This document shows positions 39,867-51,409 of a stretch of 64,000 bases of DNA, one piece after another. The position numbers were made by a program, and so were the translations under genes. Source of the stretch: Blastomussa wellsi (Eukaryota; Cnidaria; Anthozoa; Scleractinia; Plerogyridae); assembly GCA_947652115.1 (NCBI GenBank), contig OX393573.1:8814520-8878519 (forward strand). Direction: 5' to 3'. A model generated the notes under the pieces. The model saw nothing but the letters and a program-made list of their open reading frames with translations. It was not told the DNA's origin and did not search any database. Position 1 is the first letter of the stretch. The number at the start of each line of letters is the position of its first letter.

Positions 39867-40104
39867 AATTTGCAAAACATCGGTTGAATAATTTGCGGCA
39901 GCCATTTTTGGTGTATATACTTGTGCGGATATTTTTTCAATTGAAAAATAATTCTGACGCAAATTTGTATATCCAGTGCAGACATTTCTTCAACAGGGAG
40001 TATTTTCTATGCCACATTCGCTCGCTTTGCGGGTCACGCGCTTTTTTTTACTTGTGTTTGCGTTTGACACACATGTTTGAGGTTCTGGGAACGCACAAGC
40101 TACC
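39867..40104 (-). other. 5' flank of polymerase copy A (Polinton 2 end region)
   Basis: Includes AATTTGCGGCAGCCAT and a TATACTTGTGC(G/A)GATAT stretch matching 43780-43820 upstream of copy B, then GAGGTTCTGGGAACGCACAAG, comparable with GGTTCTGGACACGGCAAG at 43920. The match ends at the C-rich repeat; no palindromic terminus follows. Confidence 0.6.
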
Positions 40105-40330
40105 AACCCGCTGCCACCCGCCACCCCTCCACCACCCGCCACCAGTCCATCCCCCGCCACCACTCCACCCCCTGCAACCCCTCCACCCCCACCACCCCTC
40201 CACCACCCGCCACCACTCCACCCCCGCCACCATTCCAACCCCTCCCCCCGCCACCACTCAACCCCCTGCCACCCCTCCACCCCGCCACCCCCTGCCACCC
40301 CTCCACCCCCCGCCATCCCTTCGCAACCAG
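40105..40330. repeat. C-rich simple repeat (CCACCCC/TGCCACCC)n at the junction of two polymerase copies
   Basis: About 225 bases almost free of G on the plus strand, made of CCACCACCCCC-type units. The minus strand is G-rich with many GGTGG and GGGGTGG runs, and could form quadruplex structures. It has replaced the terminus of Polinton 2 and the 3' end of copy B. Confidence 0.85.
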
Positions 40331-40365
40331 CTGCGCCAGAACCCTCATGGTCCTTGTGTGTACGG

Positions 40366-43300
40366 TATTTGTTTCTTGACAACGCACTTTTTTACGCCCT
40401 TCGCTTTTTTGATGTTTTTTTCGTCCGCCCTCAGAATCGAGTACATTTTCGGCCTCAGACACGCACTCGGCGTGCTATCGGCGTTCCGGCACATTCATCT
40501 TTCATCTTACCCAAGGCCTTTTTGTTGGCGTTTGAGTGAATCGGATGCTCCTCCGGGTAATCGCTCGTATCATAAAGAAATTTGTTTCTTTCGATGTCTT
40601 TGTAGACGTCATCCGTTATCTGTGGCAGAAGGCTGTCGGTGTCTGTGTACAAGAGCTCGCACTTTGGGCCGTATTGCTTTTTCAGATTGTTGTAGAAAAA
40701 GTCGCACATCAGGATTTTGCTGTTGTCAAGGATCGTCATGCCCGTGTAAACAGGGTTATTCAGCAGCAGCTTGCTTTTATGCATGTGGATCCCCGCCATG
40801 TTGTTTGTAAATTCGGCAAACCTTGAGTACAAAGGGCTGGCAACCAATTTTCTTATTTTGTTTTCCTCGTCGCTGCGCACGATTTTTATGGCAACACGGT
40901 TGCGCAGGTTTTCCATGGTTTTGCCGAAAACTGAGTTGTTCACGAGCTTGTAAAAGTTCTTTTCAAAGCCGCTTTTTGCGTTTTTCCTGAACTCAGTATT
41001 CATCCTGATGAACGGCTCCATCCAGCATTCTTGTTCGAACTCGAGCACCCTGTGCACGCGTTTGATTTTCATGCCCTCCTTCAGATAAAACTAAAGGTTT
41101 CTGTAATGCACGACATAGTTGATTTTGTCTTCGAGGGTCAGCAGCAGCTTCTTGCACTCCGGTGGGGCTAAATCCAGGTCTTTCATTAAATTCTTTTGGT
41201 AGTCCGACATCCATTCCTTTTTCACGACTTTTTTCTCCGGTGCCATGGGATAGCTGTTGTGTTCCTTGTGTAGTTCTGCGGGAAATTCAAGATCAACCTC
41301 GAGAATCCACCCATTCTTTGCGTTCTCTTTTTTCTTGAGGATCTCCTGCTCTGTGGGCATAACGCGTTTCCATTTGAAATCTCTTTTGGGGAGGGACTTG
41401 CTCATTGCCCATCCGTACAGGTTGTTTGCGTCGAGATACATAATATATTTTTTTCGGTTTACTGGGGTCGTAGTCAGGCAGCAAGGGGTTGTTTGCCTTG
41501 GCATACCTCTTTCTTACCATCGAGATTCCACCACGCATTCCTCTTTCCACGAAGAGATGCATTTCAAGGTCTGTGAGTAACTCCAGCTCGACTCCCGTCT
41601 TTTTCAAGAGCGCGTCCCAGCTCAGGCCTGGCAACGTGTAATAATGTGCCGGATCTAACCCGTACTGCTCTTGGCATAGGTTTCGGAAGTTCTCGAATAC
41701 ATCAGCCAGCAGGGCGACATCCGTTTTCACGTAAAGATCGTGACAGTCGCCCAGAGTTTTGCATCCGAAAGCCCCCCAGACCCTCTGCGCGTGCGCGTAC
41801 TTGTCGTCCGTTATGTGCTCGTCATTCAGTTTGCTGTAAAACATCTGCTTGTCCGGCGGACTCGTCCCGCTGAATCTCTCCCATGAGTCCATGTACTCGT
41901 AAGGGTAAATACCCTTTCTTTAAAGCAGTTCGCTGCCTTCTTAGATGTTTGATGTAATTTTTAATGACGCCTTTGGGGTTGCGCTTACAAGTAAATCACG
42001 GCTTCCTTGCAGAAAGTTCAAGCTGTCAATGAAATGCATATTCCCAACTGAAAATGTGATGCACTTTTCCATGTTGTTGGTGATGCATTTCACTTCTTTC
42101 TGCTGCTGTGACATCGCTTGCATAAGGTGGTGCGAGTCGTAGCCCCTCAGGGTTTGAAATACAACTGGAATGGGTGCCGTCGTGGGGTTTATTCGCAGTT
42201 TCAAATTGCATGCATTGTGCGCGGCGCCGCGGAACCTGCCCGTTATGTGGCAGTGGTCTTTTATCACGTCTCTGAAGTTTTTCTGAAGCAAAGGCTTTGC
42301 GCAGAATAAACATGTTTCCTGATTTTTTTGCCGCTTCTTTGTGCTCGTTTTCTGACAATCTTTTCAGACCAAGAAAATCCACTTTTGTCTGTTCAAAGTA
42401 AAAACATTTTTTGTGGCTTTGGCCCAAATGTCGGTCCTCTGTTTTATTCCAAACAGGTAATGAGTCCGAGAATTGGTCTTTTATCAAACTTTTGTTACAA
42501 ATATGGCAATCAGCTCCTTCACTAAATTTTTCCCCGTCTTCTGCCGTCATAACAATCGGCTTGGGTTCGGCCAAGCTTTCTCTTATTGAAACCTCCTCCT
42601 GCAGAATGTCACCGCATTTTCGCCCCTGTAAACTTTTGACCCTGTTACTTCGCCGTCGCTTCTCACAACCATGTAAGAATACCCGCATGCTTTGTGCCAT
42701 TCGGTCTTCTCCGTGTAGCTTTTTTTCTTGCTCTCTGTCCCGCGCTCGCAGCCAGGAATCTTTCTGACCAATGTCTCAAAGTCCGCGTATATCACGTATG
42801 GCACCTTCATCTGTTTGTGATGATTTTGGAAAGAAAGGGTGTTTTTCCCCTCTTCCGGCATCTCGATCCTTGTCGGCCTGCCATTCACGCCGTTGCAGTA
42901 TTTTCTGTACTCCGCTCGTTTTACATAACAATAGTGCTGTTTTTCCCCTGACTCTATTAGCATCAGGCGTATCCGCGGCACATTCGCTTCTTTATCCTGT
43001 GTACTATCACACAGTTGTTTTCCCAGCCAAAGACATTTATTGCGAGGCTGTTGTTTTGCGCCTCAAGCTTGTCTATCTGTTTCACCGGTGTTGGGAAATC
43101 GATGCCATTGCTTGGTCTTTGTGGGTTCTTTCCATCTTTTGGAGGGAATAATGCAGCTCTTAGTGCCCACTTCAAACATTCGTTATCCCTGTTTTGCACG
43201 TTGACTATGGCCTTCTTGTTTGCCAGATTGGCCGGAAGAGGCAAATAAGTTCCTCCGCGCAGCGGTTGATAGCGTGCGACATTCACGAACGCACTCTTTA

Positions 43301-43793
43301 TCATTTCAACTTCCCATCCTGATCCCTCCACAGACCCGTTTTCAATTTCTCCCTTTGGTCTTTCAATGAATTCATCGAATTTTTGTTTCATCAGTTCTTC
43401 GTCAGCCCTGTTAAAAACGTGCGGTTCTTTTTCTTGAAAATAATGTTTCATGTGTTGCGTTTCATCGTTTCTTTCTCTTGAAAACTTTACTTCTAACCCG
43501 AAACTTACTTTCACGCTTTTTAACTTTTGGAGTTCTTGTTCAACCAAATCAGTGAACCTTGCTTTATTTTCTCTTGCAAACACTAATAAATCTTTGTTGT
43601 TTGGATTTCCTTCGGATACATCCATTCTCCAAACACGAAGCCATTCCCGGAAATTACTTTGTGATAATAGAAACCCGTCATATAATACAACCAGTTGTGG
43701 TTGTAATGGTTGACGTAGGTTTCTGTTTTCCTGCCTCGTTATTGGAAAGTAAAACATTTGCAAAACAGCTGATGTATAATTTGCGGCAGCCAT
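40366..43793 (-). pseudogene. PolB: Family B DNA polymerase, lineage 2, copy B
   Basis: A related but distinct copy of the 28923-32889 polymerase. Starts MAAANYTSAVLQMFYFPITR; then NFREWLRVWRMDV, YLPLPANLANKKAIVNVQNR, exonuclease motif YADFETLVRKI (about 42785), one copy of the finger module (CHICNKSLIKDQF), GYDSHHLMQAM (about 42120), motif A YLDANNLYGWAM (about 41430), motif B KLVNNSVFGKTMEN (about 40930) and motif C LLYTDTDSLLPQ (about 40650). Frames change near 42970, 42600, 42300, 41940, 41450 and 41090. The last 100 or so codons are missing at 40366, where the C-rich repeat begins. The 5' side continues to a palindromic terminus, so it marks the end of a third Polinton. Confidence 0.85.
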
Positions 43794-43906
43794 ATTGGCA
43801 TATATACTTGTGCAGATATTTCTTCAATTGGAAATTAATTCTGGCAACTCGCTTGGTTGGGGTGACGCTCTTTTGTTTACTTCTGTGTTATTTGCTTTTT
43901 CACACA

Positions 43907-44071
43907 TATGAAAGTACTGGTTCTGGACACGGCAAGTTTGCAATTTGTTTCCCTTATCGCTGGAAGCCGTTTACAATAATCTCCAGAACATAACACACGC
44001 CAAAATACTGGTTCTGTACACAGCACAATTTTGCAGTTTGTTTTAACTTATCGCTGGAAGCCGTTTACACT
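43907..44071. repeat. Subterminal 60-bp direct repeat
   Basis: TACTGGTTCTG-ACAC-GCA... CTTATCGCTGGAAGCCGTTTACA occurs at about 43912-43974 and again at about 44007-44070, next to the terminal palindrome of the third Polinton. Confidence 0.75.
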
Positions 44072-44156
44072 AAACTCGGCGACATTAATGGAGCCGAGTT
44101 TAGTATAAAACAAACTGCAAAATTGCTGTACCAAAACCAGTATTTTGGCGTGTGTT
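43992..44156. repeat. Terminal palindrome of third Polinton (copy B end)
   Basis: AACACACGCCAAAATACTGG at 43992 is matched by its reverse complement ending at 44156. Outer arms are about 53 bases; an inner hairpin (ACTAAACTCGGC / GCCGAGTTTAGT, 44069-44104) is offset by an unpaired segment of about 20 bases. The total of 165 bases equals the Polinton 1 palindromes, but the sequence is unrelated. It probably marks the element edge; the opposite end is not in the window. Confidence 0.75.
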
Positions 44157-46038
44157 CAGCTATAGTCTAAATATGCTTCAAATTTCTCCTTCAAATTTCT
44201 CTTTCTTTACTAGCCCTGCAAATTTGACAATATTTGGTTAAAACCAGGGGAAGATATCCTTTTTGAGATATTGGTGATCTGGCGTTTTTTGCTATTTGAG
44301 AAATGAAGCTTTAAAGTTTTACGTATGCCGTAAGAACCAAAATTAGCCGTGTAAAGAAGGGAGGGGGGGGGGGGGGGTGAGGGCATTGGTAGCGAGAGGG
44401 AGCTACACAAATGTTGCATGCACGACCCAAATAGACACCATTCATTGAAATGGTAGGCAAGCATAATAGGCGTGTAAAATAGAACTGAAAGGGACGTTCA
44501 GTACAATGATTGCAGACCTGTCATTCTGAAAGACGGTAGAGCTTTCCAGGTAAGTATAACTGAACTACGTTGAATTGAATCTACTTTTTTCCTTGTAAAC
44601 AGTTGTTGCTATGGGTGTTGCTATGCTATAATACAGCTACCAGTGTGCAGATTTCTTAAGTTAAACATAAATAAAAGCGGAATTAGAGCAAAATCAGCTG
44701 AAAATAAGTTTCACAAATGTGTAGCGATTTCAATTGTTCTAGATTAAAAAAATGGCTTTTTTGTGGAAAACTTCATACATTTGAGTGGAAGACCCTTTGT
44801 ATGGTTTGGAGGGACACCTGTCCCTCCATACCTGCTTTTTAGCCAATAATGCTGAAATTTGGTATTTTTACATTATTGTGGACGATCTTTCACACGCCAG
44901 GCTCAATGTTTCGTTTCAATCGATTTTACATATTTGTACCCAGTCCCCTGCTCATTTGGAAAATGGCTAAAGCCCAAAGCGCTGCTCCAAAATAAAACCA
45001 TTACTTCTAATTTCCTTTTTACTTCGCGAGCTTCTGTTGTCAACTTAATCTATGTTTTTCATTCATGTAGTTCAAGCATTTGGCTGACTTAACTGAATTT
45101 CCATTCTGCTCCGTAAATTAAATAAGTACTATCACGTCGGCACTTACGGAATTTGTCGAGATCGTAACATTCCTAAACGATAAGATCATAGGTGTCTACC
45201 CGGTGAAACCTGGAGTCACGCAATGTCCGACGCACAAAAACAAATTCACGTATATACACGATCATACATGTAGCTTGCCGAGTGTTTTTGCGAGGAAAAA
45301 AGCAGATATCTTTTAATTTTTTTAAATTTTAATAGCGCGGTTATAAGCTCTAAGAGCTTCTTGTTTTCTTGTCGGTAACCAGACCCAAACCCCACTCGTC
45401 CACTAATTGAAAGCCAATCAATCAACGAGTATTCGTGTTTTCCAGCATCACAACTCGAATCCTTTCATCGGGATTGGGGAGATGCGCCACGCTACTTTTT
45501 TCAAATTAATAATTTCATGGCTCGATTCTATTTTTAACCATTACTGCAGAAATTCTCGCGCGCTCATTGGGTAATGTTCACGGGCGAAGAATGCATCGAA
45601 ACATAAATGACGTAGTTTCCCGCCATCAACGCGAGGTCGTTGTAAACTTTGTCAAACTGTTTAGTGTTAGTTCCTAGAAATAAGCAACAAATTCCATCCA
45701 AAGGAACCAATTTAAAGTGGAAAACATGCTTATTTTGCCCACTCGGCGATAGCTTCGTGGGCCTGCAAGTACTTTGATAATGTGATGACGAAATTCATGG
45801 TCGATTACAGTACATATCCTAATTAGCTCATGCTTATTTGTTAAATCTGTTATGCCGAAAATTGGCCGCTTTTTGCTAGCAGTATGTTAATAAAATTAAC
45901 CGAAAAGTTGACCCAACCTCCACCCAAGTCGCGGTGTAAAATCATCGAAATTACAAGACAAAGTTTTATTTGAGCGCAAAGGCGCTCATCTCAAGTTCTC
46001 GTTATTCCATAAATAATAATATTTACACCAATAGACCA
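44157..46038. other. Intergenic host DNA, no gene seen
   Basis: A/T-rich sequence with a poly(G) run (44359-44377). No open frame over about 90 codons has recognisable content, and no splice-consistent exons were found. Confidence 0.5.
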
Positions 46039-46197
46039 ATAGACCAATTTAGATATTTTAATATTCAGCCTAAAACAATAGACATCTCTGCGAGGCTCCG
46101 GGGAATGAATCCCACAAACTCTATAATTTATACTCCGGAGCCTCGTGCTGAGGTCTATTGTTTTAGGCTGAATTTTAAAATATCGAAATTGGTCTAT
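46039..46197. mobile_element. 159-bp foldback (MITE-like) element
   Basis: ATAGACCAATTTAGATATTT at 46039 pairs with its near reverse complement ending at 46197. The arms run about 64 bases and include CAGCCTAAAACAATAGAC and GAGGCTCCGG; the loop is 30-35 bases. AATAGACC recurs just outside at about 46030, so the target context is itself repetitive. Confidence 0.7.
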
Positions 46198-47151
46198 TCA
46201 TGAAATTCTTATTTATACAGATGATTTACAACTTAATTTTAAAACGTAAGTACAGTAACAAATCTGGGTCCCGAATTTAAATTGGACTGGAAGAAAATTA
46301 TTGATTGGCTGACGTGAAAGCGTGTATCATCACTGGATGTGACAGGCTTGATTTATAGACCAATGTCAATAGGCAATGTCCGAGTTGACTTTTGCCTCAT
46401 TGTAAGTCTGTGTGTGTCCAGCCATTCAAATGTGTTTTACTTGCGCATTGTTATGCAAACGAGACAAATTTTCATATGAGTAATCGTTTTAAAACTGGCA
46501 AAAGGCAACTCAGAAATGGCCTTTTCAGCTCACTCGTGTTTTAAATTGTCATACAATGCTAACTCTGAACTTCTAAAGTTTGATAGCAATCGGTACAAGC
46601 CAACATCGGTGAACAGCATTTAAAAGCATATATAGCTTTCAAAAACGGTCAAAAACGTACTCTTCAGTACTTAAAATCGGATATTGCGAACAACTAACTT
46701 TCACAGAAAATAAAATAAAAAACCCTCTGCACTGTCAATAGTTGGTCCATAAAATCTTATTCAACTCGGCGAGTAACTCGAGCCGTTTTAATGTAAGTAA
46801 AATGCGTTGCTGAGAATGTTAACCTTCGCGACCAAAACATATTTTTACACCAACTCAAACAAACAACACTGTCCAAGCGAGTTTCAGAACCTGGGGATCG
46901 TGAAAAGAAATGTAAGAGATTTTCTTTTGGGAGGCGGATAGAGTATCAATTTTCTTACATTTTTGAACAAAATAAAACGGATAATGCACTTTGCATCCGA
47001 GCAAACATGTTACACGACAAAACATCGTTAACTTACGAAAACAATAAATCACGAATGAATGATCAGAGATACTAAAGATACTAAATGCTCGGATTCCGAA
47101 GAAGTATATTAAAAAGCTACGACGATAATTCCTTATCTAAACTACACCATT

Positions 47152-48888
47152 TACAGTGCGGCTACTATAACCGGGGTCACCCAGACAAAGTTAACCAATC
47201 ACAAAGCAGAACGGAAACAATAGATTTCAGCATTTTTTTAACTTCAGCCAATGAAATGTCGAGTACAGAACAATGAAATTTCAACTTGTTCGTTCGCCAC
47301 GGAAACAGATCGATAAAAATTTTGGCCGTGTGGCGTTGAGTTTTCAATTGATTTCGATTGCATCCCTTTTGAACTTGAGAAGTTGTGACAGCAACATTTG
47401 GAAGGTAAATATTAGCGATGTTTTTGAAAGGGAAGTTCAAAACAGGGAAAGCAACGACCGTACCGTTTGTCTCAACTGTGCGTGGCGGAGTTCGCTGGTG
47501 GCAATTTCAAGTTTTCTCTTCGGCATCAACTGGAGTTATTGGAAAAATTTGGAAAATAAATACACGTGATGCTAGCGAGGGAAGACTTTCTGCACTGCAT
47601 AATCTACCAGTGAAAGCTAAGATTCCAGCTTGTTTTGTTTGAGTAAATAACAATAAAATTTTAATTTGTTCACTCGTGAAGTCCGTGAAGCTTAATGAAT
47701 TTCATTCGTCGTGAAAGTTTGCAAGAATCGATGTCAATCTCTGTGAAAGCAGTGAACGCGACGATTTTTCGTTTAATTTGGCAAGTTGTGTGGCGGAATT
47801 TGATTCTTGGAAAAAAAAACAACCGCCGGCCGTTTCAGTATTTTCTTGCAAATGTAACAAGGCAGGACACAGGGCGAATTCCTAACAGGAAAATCCGGGT
47901 TTTGTTTTCAACACGGACTAGCATACAAGTGAAATTTCTCTCTTAACTTTTCATTCCGAAATAAATTCCTACACATTTATATAGTTTTATCAATCCAGGA
48001 ACTTCTACTCGACAAATTATCATTATCATTTTGCAGTTGAAACATGCGTTTTTAGCGATATTTGTTGTATTGTGACTTCATATTTCGATCGCAAATAAAG
48101 TTGTTGTTGTTGGTTGTTCATATTGCTGAAATGCATGTTGAAGCATAAAACGTTCCGAAACGAAATAAAACCCATGCCGGCAAGTATTCTGCTCAGACGG
48201 TTGAGTTTTTTTTTTTTTGCGTGTTTATTCAAACTCGCTGAATTGCCGAAACTTTGGATGTATACGGTTGATACGCTTTCGGGGGAACTCAACGATCCGG
48301 CAGCGCAGAAAACTAAATTAAATTTATCACGCTGCGGCGAACAAGCCGTGTTTTCGCGGTTGTTTGCAAATACGCCACGCACTTTGCCTAAACTATGACC
48401 ATCACTTTCACTTGTACGTTAGGCGGTTCAGAAAGTCTTCCTTCACTAGCATCACGTGTATTTATTTTCCAAATGGTACTTCCAAAACTCCAGTTGATGC
48501 CGTAGAGAAAACGTGAAATTGTCACGAGCGAACTCCGCCACGCACAGTCGAGACAAACGGTACGATCGTTGCTTTCCCCAGGCTGTTTCGAACTTCTTTC
48601 ATAAACATCGCTAATATTTACCTTCCAAATGTTCCTGTCACAACTACTGAAGTTCAAAAGGGATGCAATCGAAATTAATTGAAAACTCAGCGCCATACAC
48701 CAAAATTTATCTGTTTTTTTATCTGTTTTTATCTGTTTTCGTGGCGAACGAACAAGTTGAAATTTCATTGTTCTGTACTCGACATTTCATTGGCTGAAGT
48801 TAAAAAATGCTGAAATCTATTGTTTCCGTTCTGCTTTGTGATTGGTTAACTTTGTCTGGGTGACCCCGGTTACAGTAGCCGCACTGTA
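47152..48888. mobile_element. 1.7-kb Tc1/mariner-type non-autonomous element with long inverted repeats
   Basis: Ends CAGTGCGGCTACTATAACC (47154) and its reverse complement ending at 48886, flanked by TA on both sides. CAGT ends with a TA duplication are the signature of Tc1/mariner. The inverted repeats extend about 480 bases each (to about 47640 and from about 48410), with scattered differences and small indels; about 770 bases lie between. No transposase frame was seen; similar short open frames on both arms are mirror images. Confidence 0.7.
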
Positions 48889-49015
48889 ATCTCATTAACT
48901 TCCTATACAATCTATTCAAACACGAGTTAAAGTTTATAACCCAAGTGCCATAAGATGAATTCTGTTGAGTTTCGAAAACAGAACAGGAAGCAACCTGCCA
49001 CTTGCTCAGCTTATC

Positions 49016-50729
49016 TTATTGTGGAGCACTGTCTTCTTTCTGTCCCTCAGAGAGTTTCTGCCCAGGAGGATCCTTCTCTGTAATCTGCGATTGCTCACTG
49101 TGAGGAGATTCCTGATACTCTTCGTTATCCCACTTCTCGGGCTCATTTTCATCTTGGTCGTCTTCAGCTAGGGCCACTTCTTGACGGTCAGGCTGGCCTC
49201 CATCTGATGATTGAACTGCTCCCTCCTCAGGGGCAGCAAGCTCCTGTTGCTTGGGATGGCCCCCATCTGACGACTGAACCACCCCTTTCTCAGGGACAGC
49301 AAGTTCCTGTTGCTCAGGATGGTCTCCCTCTGACGAGTGACCCACTCCCTCCTCAGGGGCAGCAAGTTTCTGTTGCTTGGGATGACCTCCTTCTGACGAG
49401 TGACCCGCTCCCTCTTCAGGGGCAGCAAGTTCCTGTTGCTTGGGATGACCTCCTTCTGAGGAGTGACCCACTCCCTCCTCAGGGGCAGCAAGTTCCTGTT
49501 GCTTGGGATGACCTCCTTCTGACGGGTGACCCGCTCCCTCTTCAGGGACAGCAAGTTCCTGTTGCTTGGGATGACCTCCTTCTGAAGAGTGACCCACTCC
49601 CTCCTCAGGGGCAGCAAGTTCCTGTTGCTTGGGATGACCTCCTTCTGATGAGTGACCCGCTCTCTCCTCAGGGGTAGCAAGTTCTTGTTGCTTGGGATGA
49701 CCTCCTTCTGAGGAGTGAGCTGCTCCCTCCTCAGGGACAGGAAGTTCCTGTTGCTCAGGATTGTCTCCCTCTGACGAGTGACCCGCATCCTCCTCAGGGG
49801 CTGCAAGTTCCCGGTCTAGACCATAAAATTGTTCCACTTTGTTTTCAGGAGCTTCAGTCTCCTGCTGTTCAGAATTGTCTTCTCCTTTTTCCACAGTAGT
49901 AGGGTCCTCTCTCTTCTCTTTATCTTCACTTGATGGTGTTCCTCCAACATCTGCTTCTGCTCCTTCTTGTTGTTCTTTACCCCGTTCCTCTTGAACCACA
50001 CCAGATTCTGCCACTGGCTCTACACCTTGTTCGATTTCCATTCCCTCCTCGTTTTCTTTTTCCTCCTTTCTTGCTTCATTGTTCTCACTAACAGTATCTT
50101 TATGAGGCATCTCTAAGTTGTCTCCCCCATTTACCACAAATGGCTCTCCACTTTCTTGCTTTGACTGAAACGCGATATCCCGAGTTCCATGCTTTTCTGC
50201 ACCACCGTAAGGTTCCTCTGGCTCATTTCCTTTCTCCCTTTCTTTAAGGAAATCCTTAACTTCATTAATGATTTCCTTTGATATGTGATTCATGGGCACA
50301 AGTGTGAGGTCGACAATTGACTTGTTAGCTTTTACTGCTTCAAGTAGCTTTCTTCCTCCTTCATCGCCAATATTGTTTCCCTCTAAGTCAACAGAACGAA
50401 GACTTTTACATGCTTGTATTCCTTCGGCCATGGCCACTGCTTCTTCATCTCCGATCTTATTAAAGTCAAGAGACAAGGTTTCAAGAGTACAGTTGGTTGT
50501 CAAGGCCTTGCTGATACTCTGCCAACCCTCCAGTTGGATGGTGTTACCGCTGATTGTTAGTATCGTGACAGTGTTGTTATGCTCGACCAGTTTAGCAATG
50601 TGTTTGGCGCCATTCTGAGTAAGATCGCAGTCTCCTAAGTCGATATTCATGACAGATGTGTCCGTTGTTTCTACAATGGCATCAATGATGATTCCTACAC
50701 CTTCGTCTGTCAAGGGATTCCCGTGTAAT
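49016..50729 (-). CDS. LRR protein gene, 3' terminal coding exon
   Basis: Last exon of the host gene: 571 codons to the stop at 49016. The acceptor CCTGTTTTAG precedes 50729. Residues of this exon start in the leucine-rich repeats (LHGNPLTDEGVGIIIDAIVE, MNIDLGDCDLTQNGAKHIAK, LETLSLDFNKIGDEEAVAMA, LRSVDLEGNNIGDEGGRKLL), the ribonuclease-inhibitor/NLRC type. The LRRs end at LKEREKGNEPEEP. A long acidic Glu/Lys region follows, then ten 21-residue repeats, then an acidic tail (DDQDENEPEKWDNEEYQE). Such LRRs are protein-binding scaffolds. The acidic and repeat tails give no enzymatic hint. I cannot name the orthologue. Confidence 0.8.
49175..49812 (-). repeat. Coding minisatellite: ten 63-bp units
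   Basis: Encodes ten 21-residue units of the type ELAAPEEGVGHSSEGGHPKQ plus Q, and a partial unit. Central units are nearly identical; edge units diverge (VVQSSDGG, AVQSSDGG, DAGHSSEGD). The unit length is a multiple of three, so other frames stay open as a by-product. Confidence 0.9.
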
Positions 50730-51211
50730 CTAAAACAGGACAACACAATACAGTACTTAGCTATAGGTACTGATACTGGGGAATGAGAACGCCATTTTAT
50801 ATGCATGTAGAACTTTTGCTTAAAACTGTCACTCGCAGTATGCCATGCTGTAAGCAAAAAAATGCAGGTTAATTAGCCCTACAACTTCTTTACGGATGTT
50901 GGCTAACGAAAATACATTCTGGTATGGAAAAATACATACAAGAACGTCTCGAAAAACACAGTTGAGAGGTCAGTACTACTTACTGTCGTCTGTGTCGAAT
51001 TATACATAGGTGGCGTTTTGAACACGATAGTTGTATTATGTAAAGTTGACTCTGTAATTTTGATAAAATGGTCGCCATTCGGACAATTCGTAAGAGCCCC
51101 ATTTCCTATACTCAATTCTCGTCAGAGTTAACGTAGCCTAAAGGTTGAATGATTACAATTCATACAAATATGAATCATAAAACCAACGAGACCAAGAGAA
51201 GAAGCACTTAC

Positions 51212-51303
51212 AAAAACATCCTAAGTGACTTGTTTTTCCTGATAACATCGGCCAAGTGTCTAGCGCCTTCCGGTCCGATGCGATTCACACTTAAGTTCAG
51301 CAT
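51212..51303 (-). CDS. LRR protein gene, exon
   Basis: A 92-bp exon, MLNLSVNRIGPEGARHLADV and IRKNKSLRMF, one leucine-rich repeat unit. Acceptor TTGTCAG and donor GTAAGTG fit consensus. The phase (ends after two bases of a codon) matches the exon at 50729. Confidence 0.8.
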
Positions 51304-51409
51304 CTGACAACAAACAGTTCACGTTGATAAATACCATAACAAAGACAGGACAGATTCATTGTTCCATGCAAGGTCCTTCCAGAAATCACTGAGTAAGCCG
51401 CATATAGCC

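Larger units (their letters stand above)
24011..40100. mobile_element. Polinton 2, eroded, opposite orientation, partly outside the window
   Basis: Carries the same gene block as Polinton 1 in mirrored order: structural-type gene, coiled-coil gene, capsid, ATPase, five small genes, integrase, then a convergent DNA polymerase. Its left part is displaced by the LINE and lies beyond base 1. The polymerase end is interrupted by the CR1-like LINE (32890-39866) and resumes at 39867, but stops near 40100 in C-rich repeat before any terminal palindrome. Numerous deletions mark it as older or less constrained than Polinton 1. Confidence 0.8.

Noticed and set aside
40048..40462. Gly/Trp-rich and Pro/His-rich open frames
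   Set aside because: They are translations of the C-rich simple repeat and have no coding signature.
44359..44377. Poly(G) run as a regulatory quadruplex
   Set aside because: A single uninterrupted homopolymer in intergenic DNA, likely slippage or sequencing-related.
47273..47569. A pair of similar 100-codon frames at 47273 and 48768
   Set aside because: They are mirror images caused by the long inverted repeats of one transposon, not a duplicated gene.
49168..49806. Long open frames on both strands across the LRR gene repeat region
   Set aside because: They arise because the 63-bp unit is a multiple of three and lacks stops in several frames; only the frame continuous with the LRRs is supported.
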